Assembly: GCF_964355755.1 (NCBI RefSeq)
Contig: NC_092679.1
Span: forward strand, 21,886,432 to 21,950,431
Direction of reading: 5' to 3'
From: Antedon mediterranea
Lineage: Eukaryota; Echinodermata; Crinoidea; Comatulida; Antedonidae
DNA length: 64,000 nucleotides
This document shows, one piece after another, positions 13,301 to 25,230 of the stretch. Numbering within the stretch: position 1 is the stretch's first letter; each line of letters starts with the position of its first letter. The notes under the pieces were generated by a model, which was given only the letters and a program-made list of their open reading frames with translations, was not told the DNA's origin and made no database searches. The position numbers and the translations under genes are program-made.

Positions 13301-13837
13301 ATTTAGCTTTTTTCAGTGTCATTTGTACATACATAGAAATATCTGGGATTAAGGATGCCAGCGTAAGGACCGTAAACATACAAAGCTTCTTTTTTTTTTT
13401 GAGTCAAGTTTGACCTTTAACCTAGCGGTCAAACTTGTCAAGTTGTTCAGTCTTATAAATCCAGTGCTTATTCTGAATATTATCAGTGTTAATAAAGATT
13501 CAAATATAAAACAAAACTATGCGTAATTATAATAATATGTGTTTTTGTTGTTTATTATACAGTATTATTATTGCTTTAGAAAAAAAATTCTACAGATATT
13601 ATAGAAATATTAAATAAATAATTGTTTGTCCTGTAGGCCAGATTATTCCATTCATGTTCAACTTGAATATATAATTATATATATATATCCAATCTGCAGA
13701 CCGTACTGTTTCCATCTATATTATAGATATGGTATCTCGGATCAATGCTGTCATATTCGGCCGTAGAGGGGAATTCCCCTAGTCAACGTTGAGAGAGCTA
13801 TTTACCGACGTTAAACGATGCGTGACCGTTTTGTTGA
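10372..13837. other. Intergenic: SNAP-25 3' UTR and AT-rich DNA
   Basis: Holds the 3' UTR of SNAP-25 isoform B, with AATAAA at 10444 and 11308, then AT-rich DNA up to the promoter region of the first DEGS gene. A short open stretch at 11877-12119 has no recognisable domain. Text near 11857 (CCATAGCCAGGGAGGTT) looks like a fragment of an old dispersed repeat. One hairpin is listed separately. No other gene or RNA seen. Confidence 0.6.
13403..13439. repeat. Short inverted repeat (hairpin)
   Basis: GTCAAGTTTGACC at 13403-13415 and GGTCAAACTTGTC at 13427-13439 pair with one mismatch around an 11-base loop. It may be the terminus of an old transposon or just a palindrome. Confidence 0.55.
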
Positions 13838-14028
13838 CACGTGACCAGTGACACCATCAGCTGATGTCTAGTTTTGACCAATCAGTAGCAACCAGTCGCA
13901 TCGCATGTGTACGTGTGTGAAAAATCCGAGGAAATCGGAATAAAATCGCAAACCGGTATCGTATCTCAAAAAAGACAGGTCTATTTTTACTAGCTAGTAG
14001 GGTAGGTCAGACAACTATCTGATAAGAA
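13838..14028 (+). promoter_or_regulatory. Putative promoter of the first DEGS gene
   Basis: An E-box, CACGTG (13838-13843), and a CCAAT box (13878-13882, in GACCAATCAG) lie 191 and 151 bases before the ATG. The second DEGS gene shows the same pair in the same order (22222 and 22254). No TATA box is evident. That these sites work is inference. Confidence 0.4.
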
Positions 14029-17000
14029 ATGGGAGGTACTGTATCTAGAGATGATTTTGAGTGGGTTTATACAGAAGAACCACATGTTTCAAGACGCAAA
14101 GCAATACTTAGTGAGTACTTACTGTAGAGTGTAAGCCTAGGCCTAGCCTATTTATATTATAATCATCAGGGTGATGGAAAATTCTGAGTGAGCTGTTCAC
14201 ACGTAGAGTCTATAGGCTAGGCCTAGTAGTAGTAGGGCGGCCGGCTATTAGGCTAGATCATGGAAACGAAATAGAGGATAGTTAGGCCTAGGCTATATAC
14301 AGCCTACGTACTAAGGCCTAGGCTAGCCTATATATAGGCCTAGTAGGATGATGGTTTTTGATTTACTTTTAATTTATAATATTTAAATGAAGGAAAGGGG
14401 AGAGGGGCTATTCTATTGTTAGGGCCTAGGCTACATACAGTATCTAACCATCATAATAAAGGTAAGTTTATGTACGAATATATGGGCCTATTCAATTTTG
14501 TTTTATGTTAAAATTATGTTGGGTATTAATAGGCCTAGAGGCCTATAATTATGACAATTCAAATAAATAATAAAGCAATGGAATAGGCCTATCTATAGAA
14601 ATAGGCCTAGTTAGTAGAGGCTTTTAGGTAAACCTAGGCCTATCCTTCAAAATTACAATTAAAATTTATTTATAGATTCCACTAAATTCAGAATTTCCAA
14701 GGTAGGCCTAGATCCTTCAACAAGAAGACTGTTTTTGTTAACTTTCTTAGTATTACTTGTTTGTACAGACAGATAATAAGACTAACTACCTTGTTGACAG
14801 CAATGCAAACAATACAAAAGCCTGTTCATATTTGCTTTGCTTTGTTGATTGTTTTTTTATAATCTTGTGCTGATATTATTGTCTAGATAACTAAATAAGG
14901 AAACATGCTACTGTCATTTTATTGATAGCATGATTACATAGGTAAATAACGTCCAAATTTGTTCCTAAAATAAGACAATGAAATGAAAACTAAATATTTA
15001 CAAGCAAATGCATTAAATTAGAAACCATCTTTAGAATTAGAAAAATCTTAATTTAATTCCAATGGGGTCCTTTAAAAACAGCATTGACAATCGCAACAAA
15101 CGGTATACTAACATATCAAACACGCATGACAATAAAATATGGCAGAGAAGATATACAATTTTAAAATATGAGACAAACAAAATTGGATGACCTACACTAA
15201 TTGCAAAAATAGGAGAGCTATGTCTACACTCTCAAACTATTTTGAAAAAAAAAGTGTTGTGCCCAAATATGATAGTGATATGACATCATGTCCATATATG
15301 GGCACATCACACTTTTTGTCACATAGAGTTTGATAGTGTAAACAAGGCTGAAGACTAGAGTAAGACTTCTTTTGTGTTCTGAAAACCCTTTGTCTAATTT
15401 CTCTCTAAAAAACATAGATGTATGCTACACATACAAATTTGTTTAGTCAATAATAACACCTGCAAAGTCTGAACTATAATCTTGAAAATGTCTATGATTA
15501 TTATTTGCCAATAAAATGTCCCATAAAAGCTTTGCTAGCGGAAGTTATATTGGCTATGCTTTGTATATGTCCATCTAAAGTTCAATTGTTTAGTTTTTAA
15601 TCACAAATGAAGTGAACTGAATGACTTTTAGGGTGACCTTCAATCTACAAATAGGTATTATCAAAACCGATTTGATTTAGGTAATTGTAAATCATGCACC
15701 ATCTTCTACAAAAGGTTTGATTTAATAGAAAGATTAACATTGGTCTGAATGTATGCCTGGCTGGGAAGATTAAATGAAGGATTAAGCTTATAAATGTGTA
15801 CAGTATCAGTACCACTCTCTCTGATTGGATTGGTCCTTAATCATCCAAATACTATGGTTCTTGTTAAAAATTATTATTTTTGTTAAAATAGGAAATGTTT
15901 AAATTGACTAATCAGGGCTCGAAATTAACTCTTTTTTTTTCTCTGCGCATATTGTCAACTCTCCCAATACCAGATACCTTTGGGCTGGCCTAATATGTCT
16001 GGTTTTCTATAAAGTCTGGTATTTAATTCCTTAAAAATTGAATTTACAGTCTTTTTTACAAGTACTGTACAATCAAAAGCATAAACTAGAAGTGTGACAT
16101 TTTTGCTTGCTTTTGAAAATTTGGAAACAAAAATGAGTAGTTTGTTATAGTAAATTTTGTGCCCAGATAAATATAATCTGATAATACTGACTAAATATTT
16201 AATTGATACTATTCAATTTTACATTTAAATTTTTTCAGAAAAATATCCGGAAGTTAAGAAGTTGATGGGTCATGATGACAACACAGCTTCTACCATGGTT
16301 GTTATGGTATTGACCCAGGTCTTGACCAGTTACCTACTCCAAGACCAGTCATGGTTGACCATACTAATAGTAGCATACTGCTTCGGAGGCGTAGTCAATC
16401 ACTCTATGACACTTGCCATTCACGAAACCGGACATAACCTGACGTATGGCCACGGTCATCCGATGCGGAATCGTCTGATAGGTTTCATCGGTAACACCAT
16501 ACTCGGTGTACCAATGTCGGTTTCGTTTCGGCGCTACCATCATGACCACCATCGTTATCAAGGGCAGGAACATATGGATCCGGATATACCAACTCATGCA
16601 GAGGGCGTACTATTTCATAATAGAATCACGAAAATGATATGGATGTTTTTCCAACCGTTGTTTTACACTCTACGTCCATTTTTTTTACGACCAAAAGTTC
16701 CCGGACGTTTAGAATATTATAATCTCACGGTACAGTTAATATTCAATGTATGCCTTGTGTATTTCACAAGTTATAAATCGTTGGCATATTTATTGCTTTG
16801 TACTTTTATAAGTTTAGGACTTCACCCGATGGCGGGACACTTTATTTCAGAACATTACGTAGCTGTTGGAGATTATGAGACGTATTCGTATGAAGGGGCG
16901 TACAATTACCTAGCTTTCAATGTTGGATATCACGTTGAGCATCACGATTTCCCAAATATACCGGGCAAGAATCTACCACTGGTAAGTCTTATTTCATGCT

Positions 17001-17522
17001 AGAGTATGCTTATAGCAAACTTTCCTTTATGGAGGGTAAACAATTTAACATTGAGCCGAAACAAAAGGAACATGTATTCTGTCTAATAGTAAACTTAGTA
17101 TAATTTAATAACTATAAAATAAAACAAATAATATTTTATTTGTCATTGAATTAGTGACACATTTTAAGGTATGCTTAAGTCAACAGATAACAAGAACGCT
17201 CGTGTCAACTGAAAAGTATGAGGGCGCTTCTGTCACCATGAAACTGATTGCTAAAACTACTTTAGATTGGGCTGATGTCATAACCCAGTTGAGTTCATGT
17301 CGGCCTTACAGTAACGTCCCTTAAAATCCTATGTTATATTTATAACTTCATATTTTTCAGGTTCGTAAAATCGCACCAGAATTCTACGAAGACCAGAAGT
17401 GTCATGAATCGTTCACGGCTGTTGTTTGGGACTTCATTATGAACCCTGAAAATGGACCATTCAACCGTATCAGACGACCCGACGCGCGCGACCCAAGTCT
17501 ACCTGATCCTTGGATACGTTGA
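14029..17522 (+). CDS. DEGS1: Sphingolipid delta4-desaturase, copy 1
   Basis: Membrane di-iron desaturase of the endoplasmic reticulum that inserts the delta4 double bond into dihydroceramide to give ceramide. Exons: 14029-14110, 16239-16981 and 17361-17522 (phases 1 and 0, GT-AG), 328 residues against 323 in human DEGS1. The N-terminus [19 protein letters not shown] matches the family's Lipid_DES start and keeps the Gly2 used for myristoylation in known members. The three histidine boxes are HETGH (about 89-93), HHDHH (128-132) and HVEHH (259-263), the last followed by DFPNIPG. Hydrophobic segments lie around the boxes. It ends in [11 protein letters not shown] paralogue follows at 22455. 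DEGS1 versus DEGS2-like activity cannot be told from sequence alone. Confidence 0.93.
14111..16238 (+). other. Intron 1 of DEGS copy 1, rich in GGCCTA words
   Basis: Between 14130 and 14710 the word GGCCTA, mostly as TAGGCCTA or CTAGGCCTAG, occurs at least ten times, giving a patchy self-complementary texture. The rest is plain AT-rich intron apart from one MITE (15215-15349). No extra exon seen. Confidence 0.7.
15215..15349. mobile_element. Family-1 MITE, copy 6
   Basis: Left end GAGCTATGTCTACACT, right end GATAGTGTAAACAAGGCT. The centre reads GATATGACATCATGTCC. It lies in intron 1 of the first DEGS gene. Confidence 0.8.
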
Positions 17523-17634
17523 GCAATAATTGGGTAACATCACAATGTTTACTATTTGTTTATGAACACATATGCATTTAATATGGAATGTGGAGAACTA
17601 GGTGGTAGTTTAACTAAGGCAAGGCTAAAGCTAC

Positions 17635-17960
17635 TTTCACATTGCACCAGGATTCAGTCCCGCGCCCTGAGAAAAATATTGTGAGCGTTGCGCACGCGTG
17701 CTTTCACACCGAGAATGAATTTGGTTGTCAAGTGATGTCATTCATGCTCAATGCTGATTGGATGAAAGAAATAAATCGTACAATTTCAGAAACAAATGGC
17801 TACTTGATCCATTGCTACTAATTCAGAGCTTGAATAACGTACGGATTTATATTGTACGAATTTGGTGTGAACAATGCTATGCTTTGCCACTGAACCCATT
17901 TTCCACAATATTTTTCTCAGCACCGGACCGAATCCGGGTGTGATGTGAAAGCAGCTTTAA
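17635..17960. mobile_element. TTAA-type MITE with ~55-bp inverted ends
   Basis: The left arm TAAAGCTACTTTCACATTG (then CAGGATTCAGTCC and GAGAAAAATATTGTG) is matched inverted by CACAATATTTTTCTCAG and GTGAAAGCAGCTTTAA on the right. It lies just after the stop of the first DEGS gene and may be part of its 3' UTR. The open frame inside is not a gene. Confidence 0.75.
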
Positions 17961-19437
17961 ACAAGGCTGATTTGATATCACATATAACACAACAATTACT
18001 AGTATTTATTAGTCCGATCTGACTGTATTCTGTTGTCTATACAAATAGATCAATCCATGATGAACCACTGCCTTGTTGACAAAGTATTCTCTCTGCTACT
18101 AGTTTCAATCCCTTGTGAATGCATACTAGTCTTGTTTACACTCCAGTATTAGTTTGTTTAGCCTCAGTAGATGACTCGAAGAGTCGCTGATGAGCCACAA
18201 AAACAAAAAATGCATTGTAGGCCAATCACAACGTTTCTTTGAGAATTTTAGTGATGTAAATGTAATAATTAAATTCTAGGATTCAAAGTACAGTATATAA
18301 ACTTTAATCCTAGGCCTACCATTATTTGCTTATTATATTGAGCTCATATTTAAAAAAATGATCTATAAATATTAAAAAGGTCTACATTTTTATTTTACTA
18401 CTTAGAGATGATTTTGTATTTTTACTCTGAACAAAAAATGTATATACTGCCCTCTGTAGTTACCATGTGGCATGATGTTTATAAGTAGACTCTAGGTGGT
18501 GCTGTTGCTTTTTTCTTGATTTTGCAAGTTCTTCCTGTACTACCTTAATGTTATGCTGCAGACACACAACATTTACTTTTAATATAATTTAGCTTAAATA
18601 CAGTTATTTATAGTATTAAGGCAATATTAGTTTAGAATATGACATTTGGAGGCTTAAAGTATTGGTGTTCAATGAAAAATGAAGGAATAGTAGAACGATT
18701 TTGCAATATTTACTTAACCAATCAACTACATAACTGCTATATTTGGCTAAAGTAAATTTGTTTAGTCTGTTTACTTTAGCCATACTAATTCATTCACTAT
18801 TGTACTTAACTGGGAAGTTTGTTGAAATACCAGTTGAAATGAACTGATATGAGCTTGTACAGTATTACCAAGTACCACATGACTAATAATACCATCCTCC
18901 CTCATATTATTTTTATGGACGGTGGGTTACTGTGTTCACCACTATACCCTAGAAACACACAAGCATGGGTACAACTCTCCCAAATTCTTGATGACTTCAA
19001 ACTAATATCCCAAATTCTTATGTAAAATCTGAAAACCGAATATTTCCCGAAAACAGGTCACTCTAGTCTGAACAACCATGTCATCATAGTCAAATTATTT
19101 AGCTGGTTAGGTTAAGTACATTTAGGAAGGTAATCTCTTCTTTTTCTGTTTAGGCAAATGTGACCGAGGAAGAAGAGATTACAAACATTTTATGGTTTAT
19201 TAATTCCATTAGAATACCATTACAATACTAGAGACTTATTTCTTGCTTTTTGTTGGTTATACAATGCCACTATATTTAGTTTTTATCAGATAGAATATAA
19301 ACCAATGACATCAGAGGCATGCTAGATTCTAAACAATAAATTTGTAAGTACACAGTATATACCAGGCTCCTGTTAGCTGCTATACTGTAACAAATAAATG
19401 TATTTATACAGTACTATGTGTTCATATCAGCTATTTT
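17961..19437. other. Intergenic DNA between the DEGS copies, left part
   Basis: AT-rich with no recognisable gene, RNA or complete repeat. It probably contains the end of the first DEGS 3' UTR. Confidence 0.5.
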
Positions 19438-19600
19438 CTAAAGCGTGGTTCCCACTAGCGACGCAACACAAGGACGCAACGCAAGTGAATTGACCAATCA
19501 CAAGCGATGGCTTATTCGCTTGTGATTGCTATCTGTCTATAACTTCGCTTGTCATTGGTTAAAACGCTTGCGTTTACGTTCTAGTGGGAACCAAGCTTAA
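19438..19600. mobile_element. Family-2 MITE, copy A
   Basis: Inverted ends AAGCGTGGTTCCCACTAG and CTAGTGGGAACCAAGCTT. The inner part has two facing arms (ACCAATCACAAGCGATGG / TTCGCTTGTCATTGGTT). It is immediately followed by copy B. Confidence 0.85.
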
Positions 19601-19615
19601 GCTTACGTTGCGCTT

Positions 19616-19784
19616 AAGCGTGGTTCCCACTAGCGACGTAATGCAACGCAAGTGAATTGACCAATCACTAGCGATGGCTTATTTTCTTGTGATTGCTAAC
19701 TGTCTATAACTTTGCTTGTCATTGGTTAAAACGCTTGCGTTGCATTTACGTTCTTGCGTTACGTTGTAGTGGGAACCAAGCTAA
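19616..19784. mobile_element. Family-2 MITE, copy B
   Basis: Same ends as copy A (TTAAGCGTGGTTCCCACTAG and GTAGTGGGAACCAAGCT), starting only about 15 bases after it. Two copies back to back suggest insertion next to, or into the TTAA of, the first. Confidence 0.85.
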
Positions 19785-20162
19785 AGCCTATTTTCCACTA
19801 GGCGAATTTGTTCGCGCGAATCAAACGTTTCGAAGAGAAAAAAATCGCCTACTCTCTTTCCACTACATGAGCGAATAGCTGCAACGTTCATGTTCCTCGC
19901 GTGGTTGCTGAGCATTTCGATTCGCATGACTGCACATGAAAGCGTCATAACTCATTTCCTGAGCTCTGATTGGTTGCGCAATATTTCGCTTCGCAAAAAG
20001 TAGAAACAATTCGAACTAGTAAATTTCGCTGCAGCGAAAAATCAAGGAACTAGAATTCGTCGCAGAAGGGAGTATGACAGACAGAAACTCGAATACGCAT
20101 GCGCAGAGCATGACGTTTTCGATTCGCGCGAACAAATTCGCCTAGTGGAAAATCAGCTTTAA
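19783..20162. mobile_element. Family-3 MITE (GGCGAATTTGTTCGCGCG ends)
   Basis: The left arm reads CTATTTTCCACTAGGCG then AATTTGTTCGCGCGAATC. The right arm is its near-perfect inverse (GATTCGCGCGAACAAATTCG, then CCTAGTGGAAAATCAGCTTT), followed by TTAA-like sequence. It abuts copy B of family 2. The 61-residue open frame across it is a by-product. Confidence 0.8.
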
Positions 20163-20990
20163 TCGTCTTCTTTTATGCATAACTGCATACTTTATAGGCC
20201 TTGTACTCATTTTAAGCTGGTCACAAAAATATGTTATATTTTCAATTTATCACTAGTCCTACAATTTGTTTGCATTTCCTGATGTATATTTATCCCAAAA
20301 AAATTGTTACAATGTTCAGAAATGATATCAATTGAAAGAATTGTTTATTCAAGTGTTCTAAGGTGTGTAATATTGACTGGACTTTAGACTATTATCGTCA
20401 TGGCAATACATGAACAATTTAGCTAATTATTATCATAATAGATAATAGTATTAACAGTCCTGGCTTGGTCTAAACAATTTTTATTTGGCCTTAATATTAA
20501 AATATACAAATATTCTCCGAATTTGATTTTAGGATTATTACAGTATATATTACAGTATTACTATTCTTAAGTTGTTTTTTTTTTTGTGAATTTATGTAAA
20601 ATTTATTTCTATGCATTATTTATTCTATTACAAAGATGTGTAAAAAGTAAGGTACTTATATCCTTGTTTTATTATATAGTAACATTTTTCTACAGTATTG
20701 TAATTGTATTATTCAATAATTAGAAACAAAAATGATATTACCCATGATATGATATAGGTATTTACTTATTACTTTCACAATATTCCTATACCTTCATGGA
20801 AGCGTTTGTCTGTGATGGCCCATTCGATATCTATTGTAAAAATCAGTTGTATATTTAATTGGAGCCTGATGATGAATTATTGGAATAAGAGTTTTGTTTT
20901 ATGGTTGTTAAAATATATTGATTGATCAATTAATGTTTTCAGTGTTTTTCATTAAGTGTGCCTGTTCTCAGAGTGTATTGGGAATATTGT
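20163..20990. other. AT-rich intergenic stretch
   Basis: No gene or complete repeat recognised between the family-3 MITE and the LINE fragment. Confidence 0.5.
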
Positions 20991-22061
20991 AGGCCTACTC
21001 CTGTACTCTTTGCTGATGATCTTCTCATTTATAGACCCATTCATTCAGATACCGACTCTACAATTCTTCAATCTGATCTTCATTCCATTCACCAGTGGGC
21101 ATCTGCAAATTCTATGTCATTTAACCCAAAGAAGACAAAAGTGATGCAAGTTACTCGGAAGAAAATATATATGTCTCACACTTACTTCTATAATGGTCAA
21201 CCTCTTCTCACTGTCTCCTCACACAAATATCTTGGTCTTACTCTCGACAACAAATTATCCTGGAATGAACATATAAATAATGTTGTTTCTAAGGCAAACA
21301 GAATGTCGGGGCTTATTTTTAGTGTTGCTAATAATGCTTCAAAACCTGCTTTACTGTCTCTTTTTAAATCTTTAATTTTACCAATTCTTGACTATGGACT
21401 TCCTGCTTGGTTGCCTCAAACCAAGTCCCAGTCAATCCGCATAGAGCGCATCCAACAAAATTTTACAAGAAGAGTTCTAAAATGTAAAAGAGGAGAGATA
21501 CCATACCTTACCAGGTTAAATTCTTTTAACCTCATGTCTCTTGAAAACCGTCGCAACAAAATCCTTTTTCACTTTATTTTTAAATGTCTTTATGGCTTTA
21601 CTGACTGCTCTTCTGTCATCCAGAATCTCACTATCAATCCTAGACATACTGAAGACCTCACTTTTAATCATCTCTTTTCTCGAACACTGGCCCTTCGTAA
21701 TTCTATAAACCGCTTCCCTAAACTTTGGTCTCGGTTACCTTCCTCATTACGCCAATTACCTGTTACTGAATCTTTTCCTCATCTTTTATCATCTATTGAC
21801 TCTTTCCTTCTTGATAATTATCTTTAATTATTTTTTATTCAAATTTTTTTGTATATCATATCTGTTTTGTTTTTTCTGTATACTCACAGCTTTATACTTT
21901 ATTTGTTTATAAAATTATATAATTATTTTAGTTAAGATCATGGGACTGCTGACTCTTGTAGTTACAGTAATCGTATTACTTTAGCAGTCCCTGACCAATT
22001 CATCTTTGTACATTGTATATTATGTTTTGTTGGTCAAATAAATAAATGAAATGAAATGAAC
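20991..22061 (+). mobile_element. 5'-truncated non-LTR retrotransposon (RT C-terminus)
   Basis: An uninterrupted reading frame to 21827 starts within the reverse-transcriptase palm at TPVLFADDLLIY (catalytic FADD) and continues through KTKVMQV, YLGLTLDNKLSW, the thumb and the LENRRNK region typical of CR1/Jockey-type elements. The polymerase N-terminus and any endonuclease are missing, so it is a dead 5'-truncated insertion. An AT-rich 3' tail follows and ends in an AAATG-type microsatellite near 22040-22060. The clade is a family-level guess. The frame is free of stops, so the insertion may be fairly young. Confidence 0.85.
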
Positions 22062-22454
22062 TCCACTGTACTCCTATGTTGACCAGTGATTAATTATTTT
22101 GTATATAATATTTATCACTGATGATAACGAAGAATAAAATGGTTCAACACATTTCAGAAAAAAACATTAATATTTTTTTAAAGTTTGTAAATTTACAATG
22201 GGAACGTACGTCCACACAGTACACGTGGTTATAAAAAAAACAATAAGAAACCACCAATCAAGTTACGTCTTGATCGATAAACCACGCCCACTTTACTTTG
22301 AGTGGAGTGCGCGTATCCAGATAGCAACCAACCATGAGCAGACGACCTTTGGACTGGTGGTAAGTAAGTAAACCACGCGCGTTCTGAACCGAAGTGAAGA
22401 CCCAAAGACATCATGGTGAATAGTTTATTTACGCCTTGGAAAATAAAAAGTATA
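22062..22454 (+). promoter_or_regulatory. Putative promoter of the second DEGS gene
   Basis: An E-box, CACGTG (22222-22227), and a CCAAT box (22254-22258) precede the ATG by 233 and 201 bases, as in copy 1. A CCACGCCC GC-type box lies near 22283. No TATA box was recognised with confidence. Confidence 0.35.
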
Positions 22455-25230
22455 ATGGGAGGGGTTGTTGGTACGGTTTCAAGAGATTCATTCGAATGGA
22501 CTTACACCGAAGAACCGCATTTTTCACGCCGAAAAGAAATGCTGAGTAAGTTGTCCTAGATTGTTGTTTACTTATTAATATTACTAGGCCGTTATGAATG
22601 GAGCGGGATCTCTGGATTTGGTAACCTGATACGAATCCACTGAGGTACAATCAATTAACTATTTAGGAGGAATGTTGTAGGCCTAGCCTTTTAAATAAAG
22701 AAAAACAAGACAACTTCGCGCTTTATTGTTGCATTTTAAAGATTTAGAAATTTAGTTTAGAGATTTAGTACAAGAAAATCCATATGGCATTGCATTCATG
22801 CTTTCTTTCACCATTGAAAAGATCGATATTTACTATCTTACCACACTCTATTGATAACGCAAGCAAACATGCGGTGGTGACGAACGTGGATTTTGTGTTT
22901 GTTTTTGCATTGCAAGATTAGAAATACGGAGTACGTGACGTCGGACTTGTCATACATTTTAAACCGGTCGATGATATAATTTTCTTTTCATCACAGTTTA
23001 GTCTTATTAATAATTAACTGTTAATACAAATTTTAAAATCAACTTCCCCCTACCCATACATACATTCCATAGAAAAGAGCTAGCCTGTATTTGCTCCTAC
23101 TAATAACTAGGCCTACATAGTTTATCATGAAATTAAACCAGGCATGTTATTTCCCTTTTTATGCTTGATGATGGCCAGCACCACATATCCATCTTGCATT
23201 GTGATTGGTCAATAGTTTTAACATGTGGTTTTCGATACCATTGGCAATATGATGCCTAACTTAACAGCGATTTGGAAAAGAACTTTTTTATTACAAGTTG
23301 TTAGAACTCTTAAAATAACATTTTTAATATAATTTACATATTGACCAATTTCTTATCTGACCCCCTGTATTATGAAATATCTATAATTAGTCTTATCATA
23401 ATCTCATCAATCAAACCCAAACTTGTCTTGTGAAAGTCATAAAATCAAATTTAGGTCAAAGTATAGAGATCATTAGCCACTGTAGCTTTATATAAGTTCC
23501 AAATATTCTCACCGCATATCATCGTGTGTATATAAAGTACAATTAATAAAGGTTTTGGTTTTAATACTATATATGTGGTATGTCATTTTATTTTTTAAAA
23601 TTTTGTCCAATGAGTTTCCACAGAACATATTAAATATCCAATTTTATTTACTTTTTCTTCAGAAAAATATCCTGAAATTAAAAAATTAATGGGCCATGAC
23701 AACAACATGGCAATGATTATGGTTGCTATGGTGATAACCCAGGTAATAACGTGTTACCTAATACAGGATGAATCTTGGTTGACGGTTTTGATTGTCGGTT
23801 ACTGCTTCGGCGGCGTTGTCAACCATTCAATGACTCTTGCACTCCACGAAACGGGGCATAACCTACCGTTTGGGCACAGCAGACCATTGCGGAATCGATT
23901 GATTGGTTTCCTAGGCAACTGCGTCATTGGTGTCCCCATCTCTATATCATTCCGTCGTTATCATCACGATCATCACCGTTACCAGGGTGAGGATAAACTT
24001 GATCCAGATATACCATCAGATTTGGAAGGCGTACTTTTTCGTAATCGCTTCACAAAAATGATATGGATGATTCTGCAACCAGGATTTTATGCAATTCGAC
24101 CGTTTTTAAAGCGTCCGAAAGTGCCTTGTAAAATGGAGTTTTATAATTTATTGGTGCAGCTTATATTTGATATTGCAATAATTTATTTTATGAACTGGAA
24201 AGCATTGGCTTATCTGTTTTTCGGAACTGTACTCTGTATGGGGATACACCCATTGGCTGGTCATTTTATTTCTGAACACTATTTATATGCTGGTAATGAT
24301 GAAGAAACATATTCTTATTATGGTCCCTACAACTACATTGCATTCAATGTAGGCTACCACATGGAACACCATGATTTTCCCAACATACCAGGACCGAAAT
24401 TACCTCTGGTAAGACATTTTCTTTTTTTTGTATATCGAGTCTGGATATATAAATTTTTTTATAAATTTTAAACGAATGACATAATAGTGTACTACAGTAA
24501 AACCCTGCTTTGGGACAACTCTAATAATGGGACACCTCTATTAATGGGACACCTCTATTAATGGGACATCTCTATTAATGAGACACTATTAATAGGACAT
24601 CTCTATTAATGGGACACACCTATTAATATTACATCTCAATGGGACACACCTACTACAGTATTAATGGGACATACCTATTAATGGGACACACCTATTAATG
24701 GGACATACCTATTAATGGGACATACCTATTAATAGGACATCTCTATAATTGGAACACACGTATTAATGAGACACACCTATTAATGGAACATACCTATTAA
24801 TAGGACATCTCTATTAATAGGACATCTCTATTAATGGGACACCTCTTTTAATGGAACACCTATTAATGGGACATCTTTATTAATGGGACACACCTATTAA
24901 TAGGACATATCTATTAATGGGACACTCCTATTCATGAACACTTATGTGTGAAACAAACAAGGAGAATATGTTTAAACATTACATACCCTTCCCTCTATTC
25001 ACTCCTATAAAAGACGCATCGGAAATAAAATATATTATAGGCCATAAAATCAATGTTCTTTCTTTCAGATTAGAAAAATTGCACCTGAATATTATGATGA
25101 CTTACCGTCACATGACTCGTTTGCAGCTGTGGTTTGGGATTTTATAATGAATCCACAAAGTGGACCATTCAATCGTATCAAACGGCCAGCGTCCAAGGAT
25201 CCTACAACACCTGATCCATGGGTTATGTAA
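22455..25230 (+). CDS. DEGS1: Sphingolipid delta4-desaturase, copy 2
   Basis: Paralogue of the gene at 14029, with the same reaction and location expected (dihydroceramide to ceramide, ER membrane). Exons: 22455-22545, 23663-24408 and 25069-25230, with the same phases (1, 0) as copy 1, 332 residues. The N-terminus MGGVVGTVSRDSFEWTYTEE has three extra residues. Histidine boxes: HETGH (92-96), HHDHH (131-135) and HMEHH (263-267). Intron 2 holds a minisatellite (24491-24945). The last 13 codons plus TAA form a 42-bp unit that is repeated twice more downstream of the stop. Alignment by eye shows the two copies very similar across exons and unrelated in introns, so this is an old tandem duplication. 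Confidence 0.93.
22546..23662 (+). other. Intron 1 of DEGS copy 2
   Basis: Ordinary AT-rich intron between the GTAAG donor at 22546 and the TTCTTCAG acceptor. No repeat family recognised. Confidence 0.6.
24491..24945 (+). repeat. Minisatellite of CCTCTATTAATGGGACA units
   Basis: More than 20 degenerate copies of a ~17-bp unit (CTATTAATGGGACACAC and variants) fill most of intron 2 of DEGS copy 2. The left edge, CTACAGTAAAACCCTGC, resembles the pogo-like TIR seen at 9831 and 32903, so the array probably grew from the subterminal part of such an element. Confidence 0.8.

Noticed and set aside
16364-16597. 77-residue frame opposite DEGS exon 2
   Set aside because: Antisense shadow of the conserved desaturase exon.
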